Part shown: in pieces, positions 30,874-41,011 of the stretch | How positions within the stretch are numbered: the first letter of the stretch is position 1 | How the letters are laid out: each line of letters opens with the position of its first letter | From: Flavihumibacter cheonanensis | GTDB lineage: Bacteria > Bacteroidota > Bacteroidia > Chitinophagales > Chitinophagaceae | Length of the DNA stretch: 64,000 nucleotides | Direction of reading: 5' to 3' | Assembly (NCBI RefSeq): GCF_022352215.1 | Contig: NZ_JAKRWF010000003.1 | Span: forward strand, 522,008 to 586,007 | Translations under genes and position numbers: made by a program | Notes under the pieces: generated by a model | Seen by the model: the letters and a program-made list of their open reading frames with translations, nothing else | What the model was told of the DNA's origin: nothing | Databases searched by the model: none

Positions 30874-31776
30874 ATGTACCGTTTCCTCCTTTCCTCCCTT
30901 TCTTGCTTTCTCCTTTTGTCCAGCCTCTCTGCCCAGCAACCGGTGCTGCTTTACCAGACTGATTTCGGACTGAAAGATGGTGCGGTGGCTGCCATGAAAG
31001 GAGTTGCCTACAGCGTTTCACCCAGACTGGCACAGTACGATCTGACGCATGAAATCCCGGCCTATGATATCTGGACAGCCGCCTACCGGCTGCGGCAAAC
31101 CATTCCCTTCTGGCCTGCCGGAACGGTGGTTGTTTCCGTGGTAGACCCGGGTGTTGGCTCCAACCGACGTTCTGTTGTTGCCAAATTGAGAACCAGCCAA
31201 TTTATCGTTACCCCCGATAATGGAACCCTCACCTTGCTGGCAAAGGAAGTCGGCATTGCTGCTCTCCGGTTAATAGATGAAAAACGCAATCGCCTGCCTG
31301 GCTCTTCCGATTCGTACACCTTTCATGGTCGCGACCTCTATGCCTATACCGCCGCCCGCTTAGCTGCAGGAAAGATTCGATTTGAAGATATTGGTACTAT
31401 GTTGGACCCCGCATCGGCAGTACTTCTTCCCTATCAGGAAGCGCAAATAAAAAGGGATTCCATCCAGGGAAATATTCCGGTACTGGATGAACAATATGGT
31501 AATATCTGGACAAATATTCCACAAATCCATATCAAACAGAAAGGCTGGAAATATGGAGATACGCTTTCCATGAGTATCCGAAAATCAGGACAACTGGTGT
31601 ATTCCGGAAAGATTGTTTTTGGAACTACTTTTTCCGCTGTGGCAGCGGGCCAGCCGGTCGCTTACCTGAATAGCCTGCTCAATCTGTCTTTTGGAGTTAA
31701 CCAGGGAAATTTTGCTAATCAATATAAAGTTTCATCTGGCCCAGACTGGTCCATTGACGTTACCAAGGTTCAATAA
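30874..31776 (+). CDS. SAM hydroxide adenosyltransferase (DUF62), exported
   Basis: Member of the S-adenosylmethionine hydroxide adenosyltransferase/fluorinase-like family, which splits SAM to adenosine and methionine. The 300-residue protein has YQTDFGLKDGAVAAMKG, VVDPGVGSNRRSVV, TPDNGTLTLL and FHGRDLYAYTAARLA, all family landmarks. Unusually for a SAM-using enzyme, it begins with a clean signal peptide (residues 1-22, ending LSAQ), so it may act in the periplasm, where SAM is not expected; the substrate there is unclear. I choose the ATG at 30874 over a GTG at 30856. The signal peptide is encoded by a pyrimidine tract resembling the reverse of the dispersed purine repeat. Confidence 0.82.
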   Translation: MYRFLLSSLSCFLLLSSLSAQQPVLLYQTDFGLKDGAVAAMKGVAYSVSPRLAQYDLTHEIPAYDIWTAAYRLRQTIPFWPAGTVVVSVVDPGVGSNRRSVVAKLRTSQFIVTPDNGTLTLLAKEVGIAALRLIDEKRNRLPGSSDSYTFHGRDLYAYTAARLAAGKIRFEDIGTMLDPASAVLLPYQEAQIKRDSIQGNIPVLDEQYGNIWTNIPQIHIKQKGWKYGDTLSMSIRKSGQLVYSGKIVFGTTFSAVAAGQPVAYLNSLLNLSFGVNQGNFANQYKVSSGPDWSIDVTKVQ

Positions 31777-32648
31777 ATACGCACCGTCCATTGACGTTCG
31801 AAAATTTCATTGGGTGGCAGGCAAATTATGCCTTCCTTATCTGTCAGTTGCTGGTTGTGATCAACACTATCCGCAATGCCGCACCAGGGCTCAAGGCAAA
31901 CAAAAGGCGCATCCGGCGCTGCCCAGATACCGAAAAAAGGGAAATCATGAAAACCAAAATCCAGTCCGTGTGCATGCTTCATTGACCTCAGCCGGATTTC
32001 CGTATCTGGCAGGTTTTTCAGAACGATCGCATCCTGTCGGAAAAGTTCTTTTTGTAGCTGCAGCTTTTTATCCAGCAACGGAATTTCTGTAATTCCTGTA
32101 CCAATCAACCCGTTAACCAATGTATAACGATGCAAGGCATCGGAATCAGAAAATTCAAGATAATAATCTTCATAACGTTGATCTTCACCTGAAACTCGTA
32201 ATGGAGCAGCAAATGCAGGATGCGCCCCGATAGAAAAATAGCTGTCTTCTTTACCCGGATTCGAAATCATATAGGTACAGGAAAGCAGGTTCTCAAATAA
32301 GGTGTAGCGAATCACCAGTTGAAAATCGAAGGGATAAACCTCACGTGTGGTAGCGTCATCTGTCAAAAGAAAACTTGCACTCTCCGCTGACTGATCAATG
32401 CATTCAAAACTTCTTTCGCGTGCAAATCCATGTCGGGGTAAGGAATATTGATGCCCCTTATAGAAATACGTATTCTCCTTAAGTGTTCCGACAATCGGAA
32501 ACAGCACCGGTGAAAACTTGCCCCAATAAGCAGGATCTCCGCTCCATAAATAATCAACGCCTGTTTGCAGGTCTTTCAACTCCTGCAATTCCGCACCGAT
32601 TGGATGAATCACCGCCCGTATGCGTTCATTCTGAATTGTAATTCGCAT
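31770..32648 (-). CDS. Aldose 1-epimerase family protein (LacX-like)
   Basis: Galactose mutarotase-like beta-sandwich protein of 292 residues. It shows AVIHPIGAELQELKDLQTGVDYLWSGDPAYWGKFSPVLFPIVG, then RHGFARE with the conserved His, IGAHPAF with a second conserved His, and a late CLEPWCG with a conserved Glu, matching the LacX subgroup. It probably interconverts anomers of a hexose or hexose phosphate in the cytoplasm. It converges on the SAM hydrolase-like gene with a 7-base overlap of the ends, leaving no room for an intergenic terminator. Confidence 0.87.
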   Translation of the reverse strand: MRITIQNERIRAVIHPIGAELQELKDLQTGVDYLWSGDPAYWGKFSPVLFPIVGTLKENTYFYKGHQYSLPRHGFARERSFECIDQSAESASFLLTDDATTREVYPFDFQLVIRYTLFENLLSCTYMISNPGKEDSYFSIGAHPAFAAPLRVSGEDQRYEDYYLEFSDSDALHRYTLVNGLIGTGITEIPLLDKKLQLQKELFRQDAIVLKNLPDTEIRLRSMKHAHGLDFGFHDFPFFGIWAAPDAPFVCLEPWCGIADSVDHNQQLTDKEGIICLPPNEIFERQWTVRIY

Positions 32649-32706
32649 ACGTAAAGATATCAGGCTTGTCTGATTAAATAGCTAAATTCAGGCTCCAACT
32701 GATGTT

Positions 32707-35229
32707 ATGAAAAAAATGATTGTCCTGCTACTGGCAGGTACCTTGCTATTGATTCGCCCGAATCAACTTGTTGCCCAGGTGCAAAATATCGATTCAGCGC
32801 TTACCGCGCTGTATCAATCCGGTCGTTTTAACGGCGTAGTACTCTATGCGGAAAAAGGGAAACCGATCCTCTCCAAAACTTATGGGGTAGCGGATTTTCA
32901 AACCGGAAAACCATTGAGCATATCTTCACCTTTTAACCTGGCTTCTCTTACCAAACAGTTTATTTGTGCAGGCATATTGATCCTTTATGACCGGGGTTTG
33001 TTGCAACTTGATGACCCCGCCAGAAAACATATCCCAACGCTTCCTTATCATGAGATAACTATCCGTCAACTGATGACTCATACATCCGGACTACCGGAGT
33101 ATTTTGAATTGTTCAACAACAACCGGGGCAACGCGGATACACTGAGCAATGAACTGCTGCTTGCTATGCTGGCTCAATACCAGCCTCCAATGAAATTTAC
33201 GGCCGGCAGTTCCTGGTCCTACTGCAACACCAACTACGTTTTACTGGCATCCATAATTGAAAAAGTATCCGGCCAGCGCATAGAAGAATTTTTCAAAAAA
33301 GAAATCATTCGTCCGCTTGGCTTGAAGAATACCTATATTTTTCGCTTACCCAATACCGTAAACAACCCCAACCAGGTAAAAGGATTTCGGGAAGAGAATG
33401 GCCAACGAAGATTGAACGATCTTACTTTCTGGGATGGCGTTGTCGGTGATGGCAATCTCTTTTCCTCTGCAGAAGACCTGCTTAAATGGGAACAACAGTT
33501 GTACAAATCAAAAATCATAAAGCCGGCTACACTGGCTATGGCTTTCCAACCCGTACCACTCACTATTCCTGGCCGGGATTCCAGTTATCCCTATGGTTTC
33601 GGATGGGGTGTTGACAAAGCGGGAGAACAATATTCGCATACCGGAGGCTGGACGGGTTTTGTAAACATAATAATGCGGGATGTCAAAAAGAAGCGCACCC
33701 TGATACTGCTTAGCAGTGGCAGCAATCCAGCCGCAATGATTGCAGCCAGAAACTGGTTCAACGGAAAGCCTGTATTAGTAAAGCCTACCCGAATTATATC
33801 CAATGTGAAAGTGGTGGATGGAACAGGTACACCTGCCCGCTCAGCAACCGTTCGCCTGGAAGGAGATAGAATATTGGCAGTGGGTGAACTGCAACCCTTT
33901 CCCGATGAACCGGTGGTAGATGGCGGAGGAAAGATCCTGGCGCCCGGTTTTATTGATACCCATAGTCACCTCGAAGGTTCCCTGCAATCCAAACCACAGG
34001 CGCTGGCAGCCCTGAACCAGGGAATCACTACCATCGTAGCCGGCCAGGATGGATATGGCAGCTGGATGGACAGCCTGGAGAGTTCGTTCAAAAAAAACGC
34101 TCCTGCTATTAATCTGGCAACTTATACCGGGCATACTGGCCTTCGGGAAAAAGTAATGGGAGAAAATGACCTGCACCGGACAGCTACACCCGATGAATTG
34201 AATAAAATGAAAGTCCTGCTGGCTGCCGAATTAAAAAAAGGATCATTGGGCTTGTCAACCGGATTGGAATATGATGGCGCCTGGTTCTCTTCCTATAATG
34301 AAGTGTTGGAACTGGCAAAGGTTACTTCGTTTAACCAGGGACGTTATATCAGTCATATCCGGAGTGAAGATATCCAGTTGAGAGATGCCATCGAAGAAAT
34401 TATCGGCATCGGAAAAGAAGCCCGTATTCCGGTTCAGATTTCGCACCTGAAAATTGCCTTGAAAAACGATTGGAAAACAGCACCTGCTATCCTCGCCCGA
34501 CTGGAAAGAGCAAGACAGCAGGGAATCAATATCACAGCGGATGTTTATCCGTATGAATTTTGGCGAAGCACGTTGAAAGTGTTGTTTCCAAAAACAGATT
34601 ATACCAATGAAGCCAGTGCTGAATTCGCGGTAACTCAAAGTTTAGATCCCGCTGCATCAGTATTGGTAGCCTATAAACCCCGGCCGGAATACCGCGGTAA
34701 AACACTCTCTGAAGTTGCAGTACTGCGAAAGGAAACGCCTGCCCGCACCCTGATGGCATTGATCGCGGAAGTGGAAGCTTATCGCAAAGCCAATCCGGAT
34801 AGTGGTGGAGTCGAAGGCATTATGGGGAAGTCTATGACTGATGCAGATGTATCAGCTTTTCTGAGCTGGCAACACACCAATATTTGTTCCGATGGTGCAG
34901 ATGGCGGCCATCCTCGTGGATATGGATCATTTACAAGAGTATTGGCTCAATACGTGCGTGAGAAAAAAATTATATCACTGGAAACTGCGATCAACAAAAT
35001 GACCGCCCTCGCAGCAGAACATGTAGGCATCCGGCAACGCGGACTGATCGCGGCGGGCTACTATGCCGACATGGTACTGCTGGATCCAGAAACCGTCCAG
35101 GACCATGCCACCATACAAAACCCACAGGCCCTTTCTGATGGGATCCTGAAAGTCTGGGTAAATGGAGAACTGGTATATGCCAACAAAGAATTCATGGGAA
35201 AATTTCCTGGGAGATTAATTAAAAGATGA
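32707..35229 (+). CDS. Serine beta-lactamase-like domain fused to an N-acyl-D-amino-acid deacylase-like amidohydrolase
   Basis: An 840-residue exported fusion with a signal peptide ending near residue 24 (LVAQ). Residues about 27-355 are a class C beta-lactamase/D-aminopeptidase domain with SLTK (Ser80, Lys83), YCN (Tyr172) and HTG (311-313). Residues about 362-840 are an amidohydrolase with the HxH metal motif in APGFIDTHSHLEG (His419, His421), QISHLKIALKND, CSDGADGGHPRGYGSF and the family-typical RGLIAAGYYADMVLLDPE, as in D-aminoacylases. One polypeptide would thus cleave D-amino peptides or esters and remove N-acyl groups from D-amino acids. The next two genes handle N-acyl D-glutamate-type compounds, giving a coherent operon. 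Confidence 0.85.
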   Translation: MKKMIVLLLAGTLLLIRPNQLVAQVQNIDSALTALYQSGRFNGVVLYAEKGKPILSKTYGVADFQTGKPLSISSPFNLASLTKQFICAGILILYDRGLLQLDDPARKHIPTLPYHEITIRQLMTHTSGLPEYFELFNNNRGNADTLSNELLLAMLAQYQPPMKFTAGSSWSYCNTNYVLLASIIEKVSGQRIEEFFKKEIIRPLGLKNTYIFRLPNTVNNPNQVKGFREENGQRRLNDLTFWDGVVGDGNLFSSAEDLLKWEQQLYKSKIIKPATLAMAFQPVPLTIPGRDSSYPYGFGWGVDKAGEQYSHTGGWTGFVNIIMRDVKKKRTLILLSSGSNPAAMIAARNWFNGKPVLVKPTRIISNVKVVDGTGTPARSATVRLEGDRILAVGELQPFPDEPVVDGGGKILAPGFIDTHSHLEGSLQSKPQALAALNQGITTIVAGQDGYGSWMDSLESSFKKNAPAINLATYTGHTGLREKVMGENDLHRTATPDELNKMKVLLAAELKKGSLGLSTGLEYDGAWFSSYNEVLELAKVTSFNQGRYISHIRSEDIQLRDAIEEIIGIGKEARIPVQISHLKIALKNDWKTAPAILARLERARQQGINITADVYPYEFWRSTLKVLFPKTDYTNEASAEFAVTQSLDPAASVLVAYKPRPEYRGKTLSEVAVLRKETPARTLMALIAEVEAYRKANPDSGGVEGIMGKSMTDADVSAFLSWQHTNICSDGADGGHPRGYGSFTRVLAQYVREKKIISLETAINKMTALAAEHVGIRQRGLIAAGYYADMVLLDPETVQDHATIQNPQALSDGILKVWVNGELVYANKEFMGKFPGRLIKR

Positions 35230-35233
35230 ATAC

Positions 35234-36283
35234 ATGAACCGACCAAAAGCTATTGTAATTACGAATGGATTACTGGACCATTCAGATGCCAAAACTGCAC
35301 ACGGACTGATTCGCGGAACCGAACGATTTGAAATTGCCGGCATTATTGATTTTAAACAGGCTGGTAGGGATGCAGGAGAAGTGTTGGATGGAAAACACCG
35401 AGGCATACCTGTTTATGCCGATCTGGATGCAGCTTTGGCGGCGCTTACTGATCTCCGTTATTGTATCATTGGGGTTGCTACTGTTGGAGGAATTCTGCCT
35501 CCTGATTTTTTGAACATTATTGAATCAGCCATTCGAAACAGGATTTCAATTGTCAATGGACTACATGATTACCTGAATGAACGTCCCAACCTGGTAGCAT
35601 TAGCAGCGGAATTTGGGGTTGAACTTATTGATATCCGCCGGCCAAAAAAACGGGCAGCTCTTCATTTCTGGTCCGGAGACATATTTTCCGTTACAGCACC
35701 CATTATTGCAGTGCTCGGCATGGACTGTGCCATGGGCAAAAGAACTACCTGCCGCCTGATCCGCCAGGCATGCGAAGAGGAAGGCATTCGGGCACAAATG
35801 ATTTATACGGGACAAACAGGCTGGCTACAGGGCGGCCAATATGGATTCATTTTTGATTCTACCCTGAATGATTTTATTTCCGGAGAGCTGGAACATGCTA
35901 TACTGCAATGCTGGAAGGAAACCAAGCCCGACATCATTCTACTGGAAGGACAATCAGCACTTCGGAATCCAAGCGGTCCGGCTGGATCTGAATTCCTGGT
36001 TTCAGGAAATGCCAAATACACCGTTTTGGTGCATGCCCCGAAACGAACCCATTTCGAACATACTCCCGCATGGGGAGCAATTCCTTCCGTACAATCTGAA
36101 ATCGAACTGATCCGGCATTATGGCTCCACTGTTATTGCCGTTGCGCTGAATACGGAAGATTGCTCCACGGAAGAAGCCTACGAATTTCAACGAACACTGG
36201 AAGCGGAATTGAAGCTGCCGGTGCTGCTCCCTTTACAGGAAGGAGTTCAAAAAATGCTACCGGTTTTAAATACAATCCTATGA
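35234..36283 (+). CDS. DgcN-like D-glutamate N-acetyltransferase (DUF1611)
   Basis: DUF1611 protein of 349 residues with a P-loop-like segment GMDCAMGKRTTC near residue 160, preceded by an N-terminal Rossmann-like half (AGIIDFKQAGRDAGEV, GVATVGGILPP) and followed by YTGQTGWLQGG and LEGQSALRNPSGPAGSE. DgcN of this family N-acetylates D-glutamate and forms a pathway with DgcA, the N-acetyl-D-glutamate racemase. Both genes are here side by side with an ATGA overlap, and the preceding fusion gene encodes a D-acylase. It starts 4 bases after that gene's stop, so the three are one operon. The exact amino acid is inferred from family and context. Confidence 0.82.
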   Translation: MNRPKAIVITNGLLDHSDAKTAHGLIRGTERFEIAGIIDFKQAGRDAGEVLDGKHRGIPVYADLDAALAALTDLRYCIIGVATVGGILPPDFLNIIESAIRNRISIVNGLHDYLNERPNLVALAAEFGVELIDIRRPKKRAALHFWSGDIFSVTAPIIAVLGMDCAMGKRTTCRLIRQACEEEGIRAQMIYTGQTGWLQGGQYGFIFDSTLNDFISGELEHAILQCWKETKPDIILLEGQSALRNPSGPAGSEFLVSGNAKYTVLVHAPKRTHFEHTPAWGAIPSVQSEIELIRHYGSTVIAVALNTEDCSTEEAYEFQRTLEAELKLPVLLPLQEGVQKMLPVLNTIL

Positions 36284-37347
36284 AAATTCATTCCTACCGA
36301 GCCTGGCTGGAGAATATCCCACTATCTAAACCCTACTCCATTGCTTATAGTACCAGTTCGGATGCAACAATTGTTTTCCTGGAGCTTACACTCGAAAATG
36401 GACTCACCGGTTTAGGTTCGGCGAGCCCTTTTGAAGAGGTAGTGGGTGAAAATCCTGCAGACACGCTTCGTCATTTACAATCCGGTTTCCTGGGAAGTTT
36501 TATCGGAAGGGATATCCGGCATTTCAATCAATTGATTGATGAAGCCACTGTTCATTTTAACCACCTGCCCGGATCGCTGGCCGCTGTTGATCTTGCACTG
36601 CACGACGCGTTTGGAAAATTCCTTGGTATACCGGTGCTGGAATTCTACGGACAAAAAATCAAACCAATACCAACTTCCGTCACCATTGGCATCAAGGATA
36701 TAGCGGGAACACTTGCTGATGCAAAAGAGTATCTCCACATGGGCTTTCAAATCCTCAAGATTAAAACAGGAGTTGATGTAGAACTTGACCTCGAACGAAT
36801 GATTCGGCTCCGGGAAATGGCGGGTCCGGCTATTCAATTGCGGGTGGATGCCAACCAGGGGTATGATCTGCCCAAACTAAAGCGGTTTCTGTCGGGTGCA
36901 GAAAAGGCCGGCATTGAGCTGATTGAACAACCGCTGCCTGCAACCGCAGATCAAGACCTGCTGCAGTTATCAGATCAACAACGAAGTATTTTAGTGGCAG
37001 ATGAATCCCTGCTGGATGCTTCCGCCGCTTTCCAATTGGCGCATGTTCCTACACGTTATGGCGTCTACAATATCAAGCTCATGAAATGTGGAGGTATAAG
37101 GGCCGCAAAGGAAATTGCGCTGCTTGCCCAACAGGGAGGCATTTCCTTGTTCTGGGGTTGCAATGATGAAAGCAAGTTAAGTATTACTGCCGCGCTTCAT
37201 GTTGCTCTCTCCTGCTCAAACACCCGCTACCTCGACTTGGATGGCAGCCTTGAATTGAGTAAGGATATCATTACCGGTGGATTCAGAATTGAGAAGGGTT
37301 GTTTGATACCCCTTGATGCACCGGGATTTGGCTGTCAGTTGACCTGA
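36280..37347 (+). CDS. DgcA-like dipeptide/N-acyl amino acid epimerase (enolase superfamily)
   Basis: Enolase-superfamily epimerase of 355 residues, in the L-Ala-D/L-Glu epimerase group. The catalytic KxK motif is ILKIKTG. Metal ligands are RVDANQGY, IEQPLPA and LVADESL, and the second catalytic lysine is in NIKLMKCGGI. The ATG at 36280 overlaps the DUF1611 stop codon by 4 bases. Family members epimerise dipeptides from murein or, as DgcA, racemise N-acetyl-D-glutamate; pairing with a DgcN-like gene favours the latter but does not exclude murein dipeptides. The gene ends in a 13-base convergent overlap with the hypothetical gene at 37335. Confidence 0.85.
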   Translation: MKIHSYRAWLENIPLSKPYSIAYSTSSDATIVFLELTLENGLTGLGSASPFEEVVGENPADTLRHLQSGFLGSFIGRDIRHFNQLIDEATVHFNHLPGSLAAVDLALHDAFGKFLGIPVLEFYGQKIKPIPTSVTIGIKDIAGTLADAKEYLHMGFQILKIKTGVDVELDLERMIRLREMAGPAIQLRVDANQGYDLPKLKRFLSGAEKAGIELIEQPLPATADQDLLQLSDQQRSILVADESLLDASAAFQLAHVPTRYGVYNIKLMKCGGIRAAKEIALLAQQGGISLFWGCNDESKLSITAALHVALSCSNTRYLDLDGSLELSKDIITGGFRIEKGCLIPLDAPGFGCQLT

Positions 37348-37778
37348 AGACCAAGGGCCTTGGCTATCCGTTTCAGATCAGCCATTTCAGTAGAAGTCAA
37401 CACTTCATTACTATCGTATTTCGTTTGGAGAAAAACCACCCGCTTGTGTTCGGGAACTTTTTCGAGGATGGCGCAGATTAATTGTCCGGCTACCTCATCT
37501 TTTTCCGGTTCCGGTTTACTATCACGGGGAGGCACAACCGACTTTAACCGTGTAGGCATTTTATGAATCAGCGCCTCCAGGGTAGCCAGTTTACCGGGGG
37601 AAAGGCCTTCGATTTTCGAGGCCTTTCCGTATAAACCCTGTAACTGTTTTTTACTCAGACTTCCCCTTTGCAGGTATTGTTTGTAAAGGCTGATGATAAA
37701 AGAAGACACCGGATAAGCCAGTATGCAATCTTCCAGCACCTCATTCACCACATCAAAGGATGGTTTCTTTTTCTCCAT
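37335..37778 (-). CDS. Hypothetical protein, 147 residues
   Basis: I do not recognise the family. The product is soluble-looking, rich in Lys, Glu and Leu, with helical stretches (SFIISLYKQYLQRGSLSKKQLQGLYGKA and KLATLEALIHKMP). A Pro/Lys/Glu-rich linker (residues 80-95) leads to a second helical part ending MADLKRIAKALGLQVN. It has no signal peptide, cysteine cluster or membrane segment. It lies 7 bases after the BNR-repeat protein gene on the same strand and may be its transcriptional passenger. A clear ATG, and good length, argue it is real. Confidence 0.65.
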   Translation of the reverse strand: MEKKKPSFDVVNEVLEDCILAYPVSSFIISLYKQYLQRGSLSKKQLQGLYGKASKIEGLSPGKLATLEALIHKMPTRLKSVVPPRDSKPEPEKDEVAGQLICAILEKVPEHKRVVFLQTKYDSNEVLTSTEMADLKRIAKALGLQVN

Positions 37779-37785
37779 TGCGCTA

Positions 37786-40700
37786 CTAATCTAACGGCAT
37801 CATTACCCGTTCAATACCCAGTTTACGACAGAGCTGGTTAAGTGCCGGTAGTGCATTTACAATACTTGTATACTCGGTTTTCAGCGGCTTCCAGGTTGCT
37901 TCTAATGTTTTGAATTGTTCTTTTTGTCCGTCTGTCACAAATGGAATATTGGTATCCATTTCTCCTTTCAGGAAGAAATAATCCGCGCTGAGTTTATTCA
38001 CGAAATTGATGATATCATCGTAACTCTGGCTGCGGTTCTGAATCAATTCCTCTTCCCATTTTCCCATTCTTGTGTGCAAGTCCGAAGCGGATTGTTTCAG
38101 TTCGGCATAGGCAGGTTTATCGCCAATCAGTTGGAGTAAATCAGCCACCTGTTTTTTGGCAACCCGCATTTTATTTACCGCTCCATGGATATCCCGCAAA
38201 CCATCTTCCACTTTGGTAAGCCATTCATCCTGTTCATCATATTCCGCCTGGCTCGCTTCAATTCTTGGATCAGCCGCAATGGTGAATGCATGTCGCTGTT
38301 CAGTGCCACCAACTTTGAGCACTGCCTCATACTTCCCTGGTGCTGCACGGTGCCCATCCCAGCTACCTTCTATGTAGGCCGTGGGCACTCCTGGATAAGT
38401 AGCATGCCTCAGGTTCCAGACAAACCGATTCAATCCTGCGCGTTTGGGCAATAAAGGTTCGGGGGAAGGTCCGCCTGCATATTCCACAAAGGTTGAATCC
38501 GGCTTATTCGAGTACGAACGTACCAGTCGCCCGCGGGCATCGCGAATCTCTAATGTAAGCGTCACCGAATCCGCAAGTCCTGGTAACTGATAATAGAACA
38601 CGGCCCCCGTCGGTGCATTCACGCCTTCATTGGAGGGTGTCATCGGTTTTGGATCATCCGTACTGCCTGTTGCATTCAGGGCACTACCGCCACCTACCCG
38701 ATACAGTTTCTCCACCCCAAACAGTTTCACAGAATTGGTATCTGCTAATGCTGCGGAATGGCGTACCATAAACAAATCATCCAGGATCCAGAACGACCTT
38801 CCCATGGTGGCTGCGATCAGGTTACCCTGGTGAATTTTCAAATCGGTAACCGGTGTTACAGGTAAACCCAACTGTAATCTCGTCCATGCATCTCCGTTAT
38901 TCCAGGAAACAAATAGCCCTGTTTCCGTTCCGGCAAACAACAATCCTTTTTGTACAGGGTCTTCTCTTACAACTCTTGTATAGGCACCTGCAGGAATACC
39001 TGCATCAATTCGTTTCCAACTGGTTCCATAATCATCACTGCGATAGAGCATGGGCGATAAATCATTCATTTTATATTTCGTGCACGCGATATAAACGGTT
39101 GCCGGATTGTGTGGTGATACTTCAATACTATTAACCAGGCATTCCGGCAATCCGGCTGGCGTTACATTTTTCCAGTTGGCACCGCCATCTCTTGAGAGGT
39201 GCACAAGTCCGTCATCACTGCCGGTCCAGATTACCTGTCCGTCTGTTGATATGGACACATAAGCAATCGTTCCATAATTCTCTCCACCAGCACCTTCATT
39301 GGTATAGGGTATCCCGCTCTTACCCATCTTCGTTGTATCATTCCGGGTCAAATCCGGAGAAATGACTGTCCAGGTTTTGCCCAGGTTGGAAGTCTTAAAC
39401 AGATGATTGCCTGCATGATAAAAACTTCCCCCATCAGCCTTCGACCATACTATCGGGGCATTCCAGTTAAACCGATATTTCATCCGCTTGGGCATAATGC
39501 TCTGGTATTGCAGCGGCACTACCATCACCCCTTTACCTTCACTGATTTTTTGATTCAATAACTCGATGGTTCCCTGGTAACTGCCTCCCATGACATAAGT
39601 CGGCTGATCCGGATCAAATGCCAAGAAGGCACTTTCTCCTCCTCCGGAATAAAACCAGTTGCGCTCCCCGATATTTCCTCCCCATAAATTCCGGCTTTCA
39701 ATAACAAGAGAAGTATTATCCTGCTGTCCTGCATAAATGCGATAGGGAAACTGATTGTCTACGTTGATCCGGTACAGTTGCGCAGTGGGTTGATTATCGA
39801 GCGGACTGAAACTTTTGCCTCCATTGAAGCTGATGGAGGCACCGCCGTCATCCGCCATTACAAAGTTGGCGGGATTGGAGGGGTTGAACCATAACTGGTG
39901 GTAATCGCCATGTGCTGTACGCAAATTGGACCAGCTCTTGCCGCCATCGATACTTTTCACCCACTCTGCTCCCAGCACATGCACTTCATTCTCATTCTGT
40001 GGATTCACCGCCAGCTCGATATAATACCAAGCACGGGTCGTTAACCGGTGATCCTTACTGACACGATTAAAAGAAGCACCACCATCTTCGGATACAAATA
40101 AGCCACCCAGCTCTTTTTCGGTATCGCTTTCAATAAGTGCATATACTTTTGACGGATTGCTGCGTGATACTTCAATCGCCATCTTACCCAATGCAGCCGG
40201 TATTCCCTGGTCCAGTTTGTTCCAGGTTAAACCACCATCAGTAGATTTATACAGGCCGCTACCCGGACCACCACTTTTAACTTCCCAGGGCAGGCGATGA
40301 TGTTCCCACATGGCGGCGTACAGGATCCGCGGATTGGTCATATCCATGCTCAGATCCGAACATCCCGTGCTGTTATTAACGTAGAGGATTTTTTTCCAGG
40401 TGACGCCGCCATCATCCGTTCTGTAAATGCCGCGCTCTTCAGACGGGCCATTCAGTGCGCCTTGTACGGCCACATATACCAGGTCGGCATTTTTTGGATG
40501 GATTCGGATGGCTGCAATCTGCCGGCTATCCGGTAAGCCGATTTTTTTCCAGGTGGCACCCGCATCCGTGCTTTTGTAAACGCCATCACCGTAGGAGGTC
40601 ATGACTCCCCGAGGCGCGTGTTCACCCATACCCACATACACAACATTAGGGTCGGATTCAGCAACGGCAACAGCGCCAACTGAACCTGTTCCAAAATAGC

Positions 40701-40989
40701 CATCTGAAATATTCTGCCAGCTGATACCCGCATCGGTGGTTTTCCAGAGTCCCCCACCGGTGGTACCCATATAATATGTCTTATCGTTTCCGGGAACCCC
40801 ACAGGTAGCAACCGATCGGCCGCCCCGAAAGGGCCCAATGTTCCGGAACTTTACTGTCCGGAAACGTTCATCCAGGGAAACAGTGGTTGCTGTTGGAGCT
40901 GCCGCAGTAGCGCGCGCTGCTTTTTTCTTCGTTTGTGCCTGGCCGGTGATGGTACCCAGTGCCAGGATCAGTAACAGTAATTTTCTCAT
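37786..40989 (-). CDS. Secreted BNR/sortilin (VPS10)-type beta-propeller protein
   Basis: A 1067-residue exported protein with a signal peptide (cleavage near residue 19). It is a run of BNR/Asp-box repeats: [63 protein letters not shown] and others through [11 protein letters not shown]. Two propellers like those of VPS10/sortilin or xyloglucanase-type hydrolases are likely. The last third has an immunoglobulin-like stretch and a helical C-terminus. Such proteins are usually annotated as glycosyl hydrolases, but I see no catalytic acid that I could name. It follows icmF by 22 bases. Confidence 0.82.
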   Translation of the reverse strand: MRKLLLLILALGTITGQAQTKKKAARATAAAPTATTVSLDERFRTVKFRNIGPFRGGRSVATCGVPGNDKTYYMGTTGGGLWKTTDAGISWQNISDGYFGTGSVGAVAVAESDPNVVYVGMGEHAPRGVMTSYGDGVYKSTDAGATWKKIGLPDSRQIAAIRIHPKNADLVYVAVQGALNGPSEERGIYRTDDGGVTWKKILYVNNSTGCSDLSMDMTNPRILYAAMWEHHRLPWEVKSGGPGSGLYKSTDGGLTWNKLDQGIPAALGKMAIEVSRSNPSKVYALIESDTEKELGGLFVSEDGGASFNRVSKDHRLTTRAWYYIELAVNPQNENEVHVLGAEWVKSIDGGKSWSNLRTAHGDYHQLWFNPSNPANFVMADDGGASISFNGGKSFSPLDNQPTAQLYRINVDNQFPYRIYAGQQDNTSLVIESRNLWGGNIGERNWFYSGGGESAFLAFDPDQPTYVMGGSYQGTIELLNQKISEGKGVMVVPLQYQSIMPKRMKYRFNWNAPIVWSKADGGSFYHAGNHLFKTSNLGKTWTVISPDLTRNDTTKMGKSGIPYTNEGAGGENYGTIAYVSISTDGQVIWTGSDDGLVHLSRDGGANWKNVTPAGLPECLVNSIEVSPHNPATVYIACTKYKMNDLSPMLYRSDDYGTSWKRIDAGIPAGAYTRVVREDPVQKGLLFAGTETGLFVSWNNGDAWTRLQLGLPVTPVTDLKIHQGNLIAATMGRSFWILDDLFMVRHSAALADTNSVKLFGVEKLYRVGGGSALNATGSTDDPKPMTPSNEGVNAPTGAVFYYQLPGLADSVTLTLEIRDARGRLVRSYSNKPDSTFVEYAGGPSPEPLLPKRAGLNRFVWNLRHATYPGVPTAYIEGSWDGHRAAPGKYEAVLKVGGTEQRHAFTIAADPRIEASQAEYDEQDEWLTKVEDGLRDIHGAVNKMRVAKKQVADLLQLIGDKPAYAELKQSASDLHTRMGKWEEELIQNRSQSYDDIINFVNKLSADYFFLKGEMDTNIPFVTDGQKEQFKTLEATWKPLKTEYTSIVNALPALNQLCRKLGIERVMMPLD

Positions 40990-41011
40990 GGTTAGATGTC
41001 AGACACCTAAA

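Noticed and set aside
40990..41011. AGATGTCAGACAC as a degraded copy of the AGACGTC repeat edge
   Set aside because: The match is short and there is no purine tract beside it.
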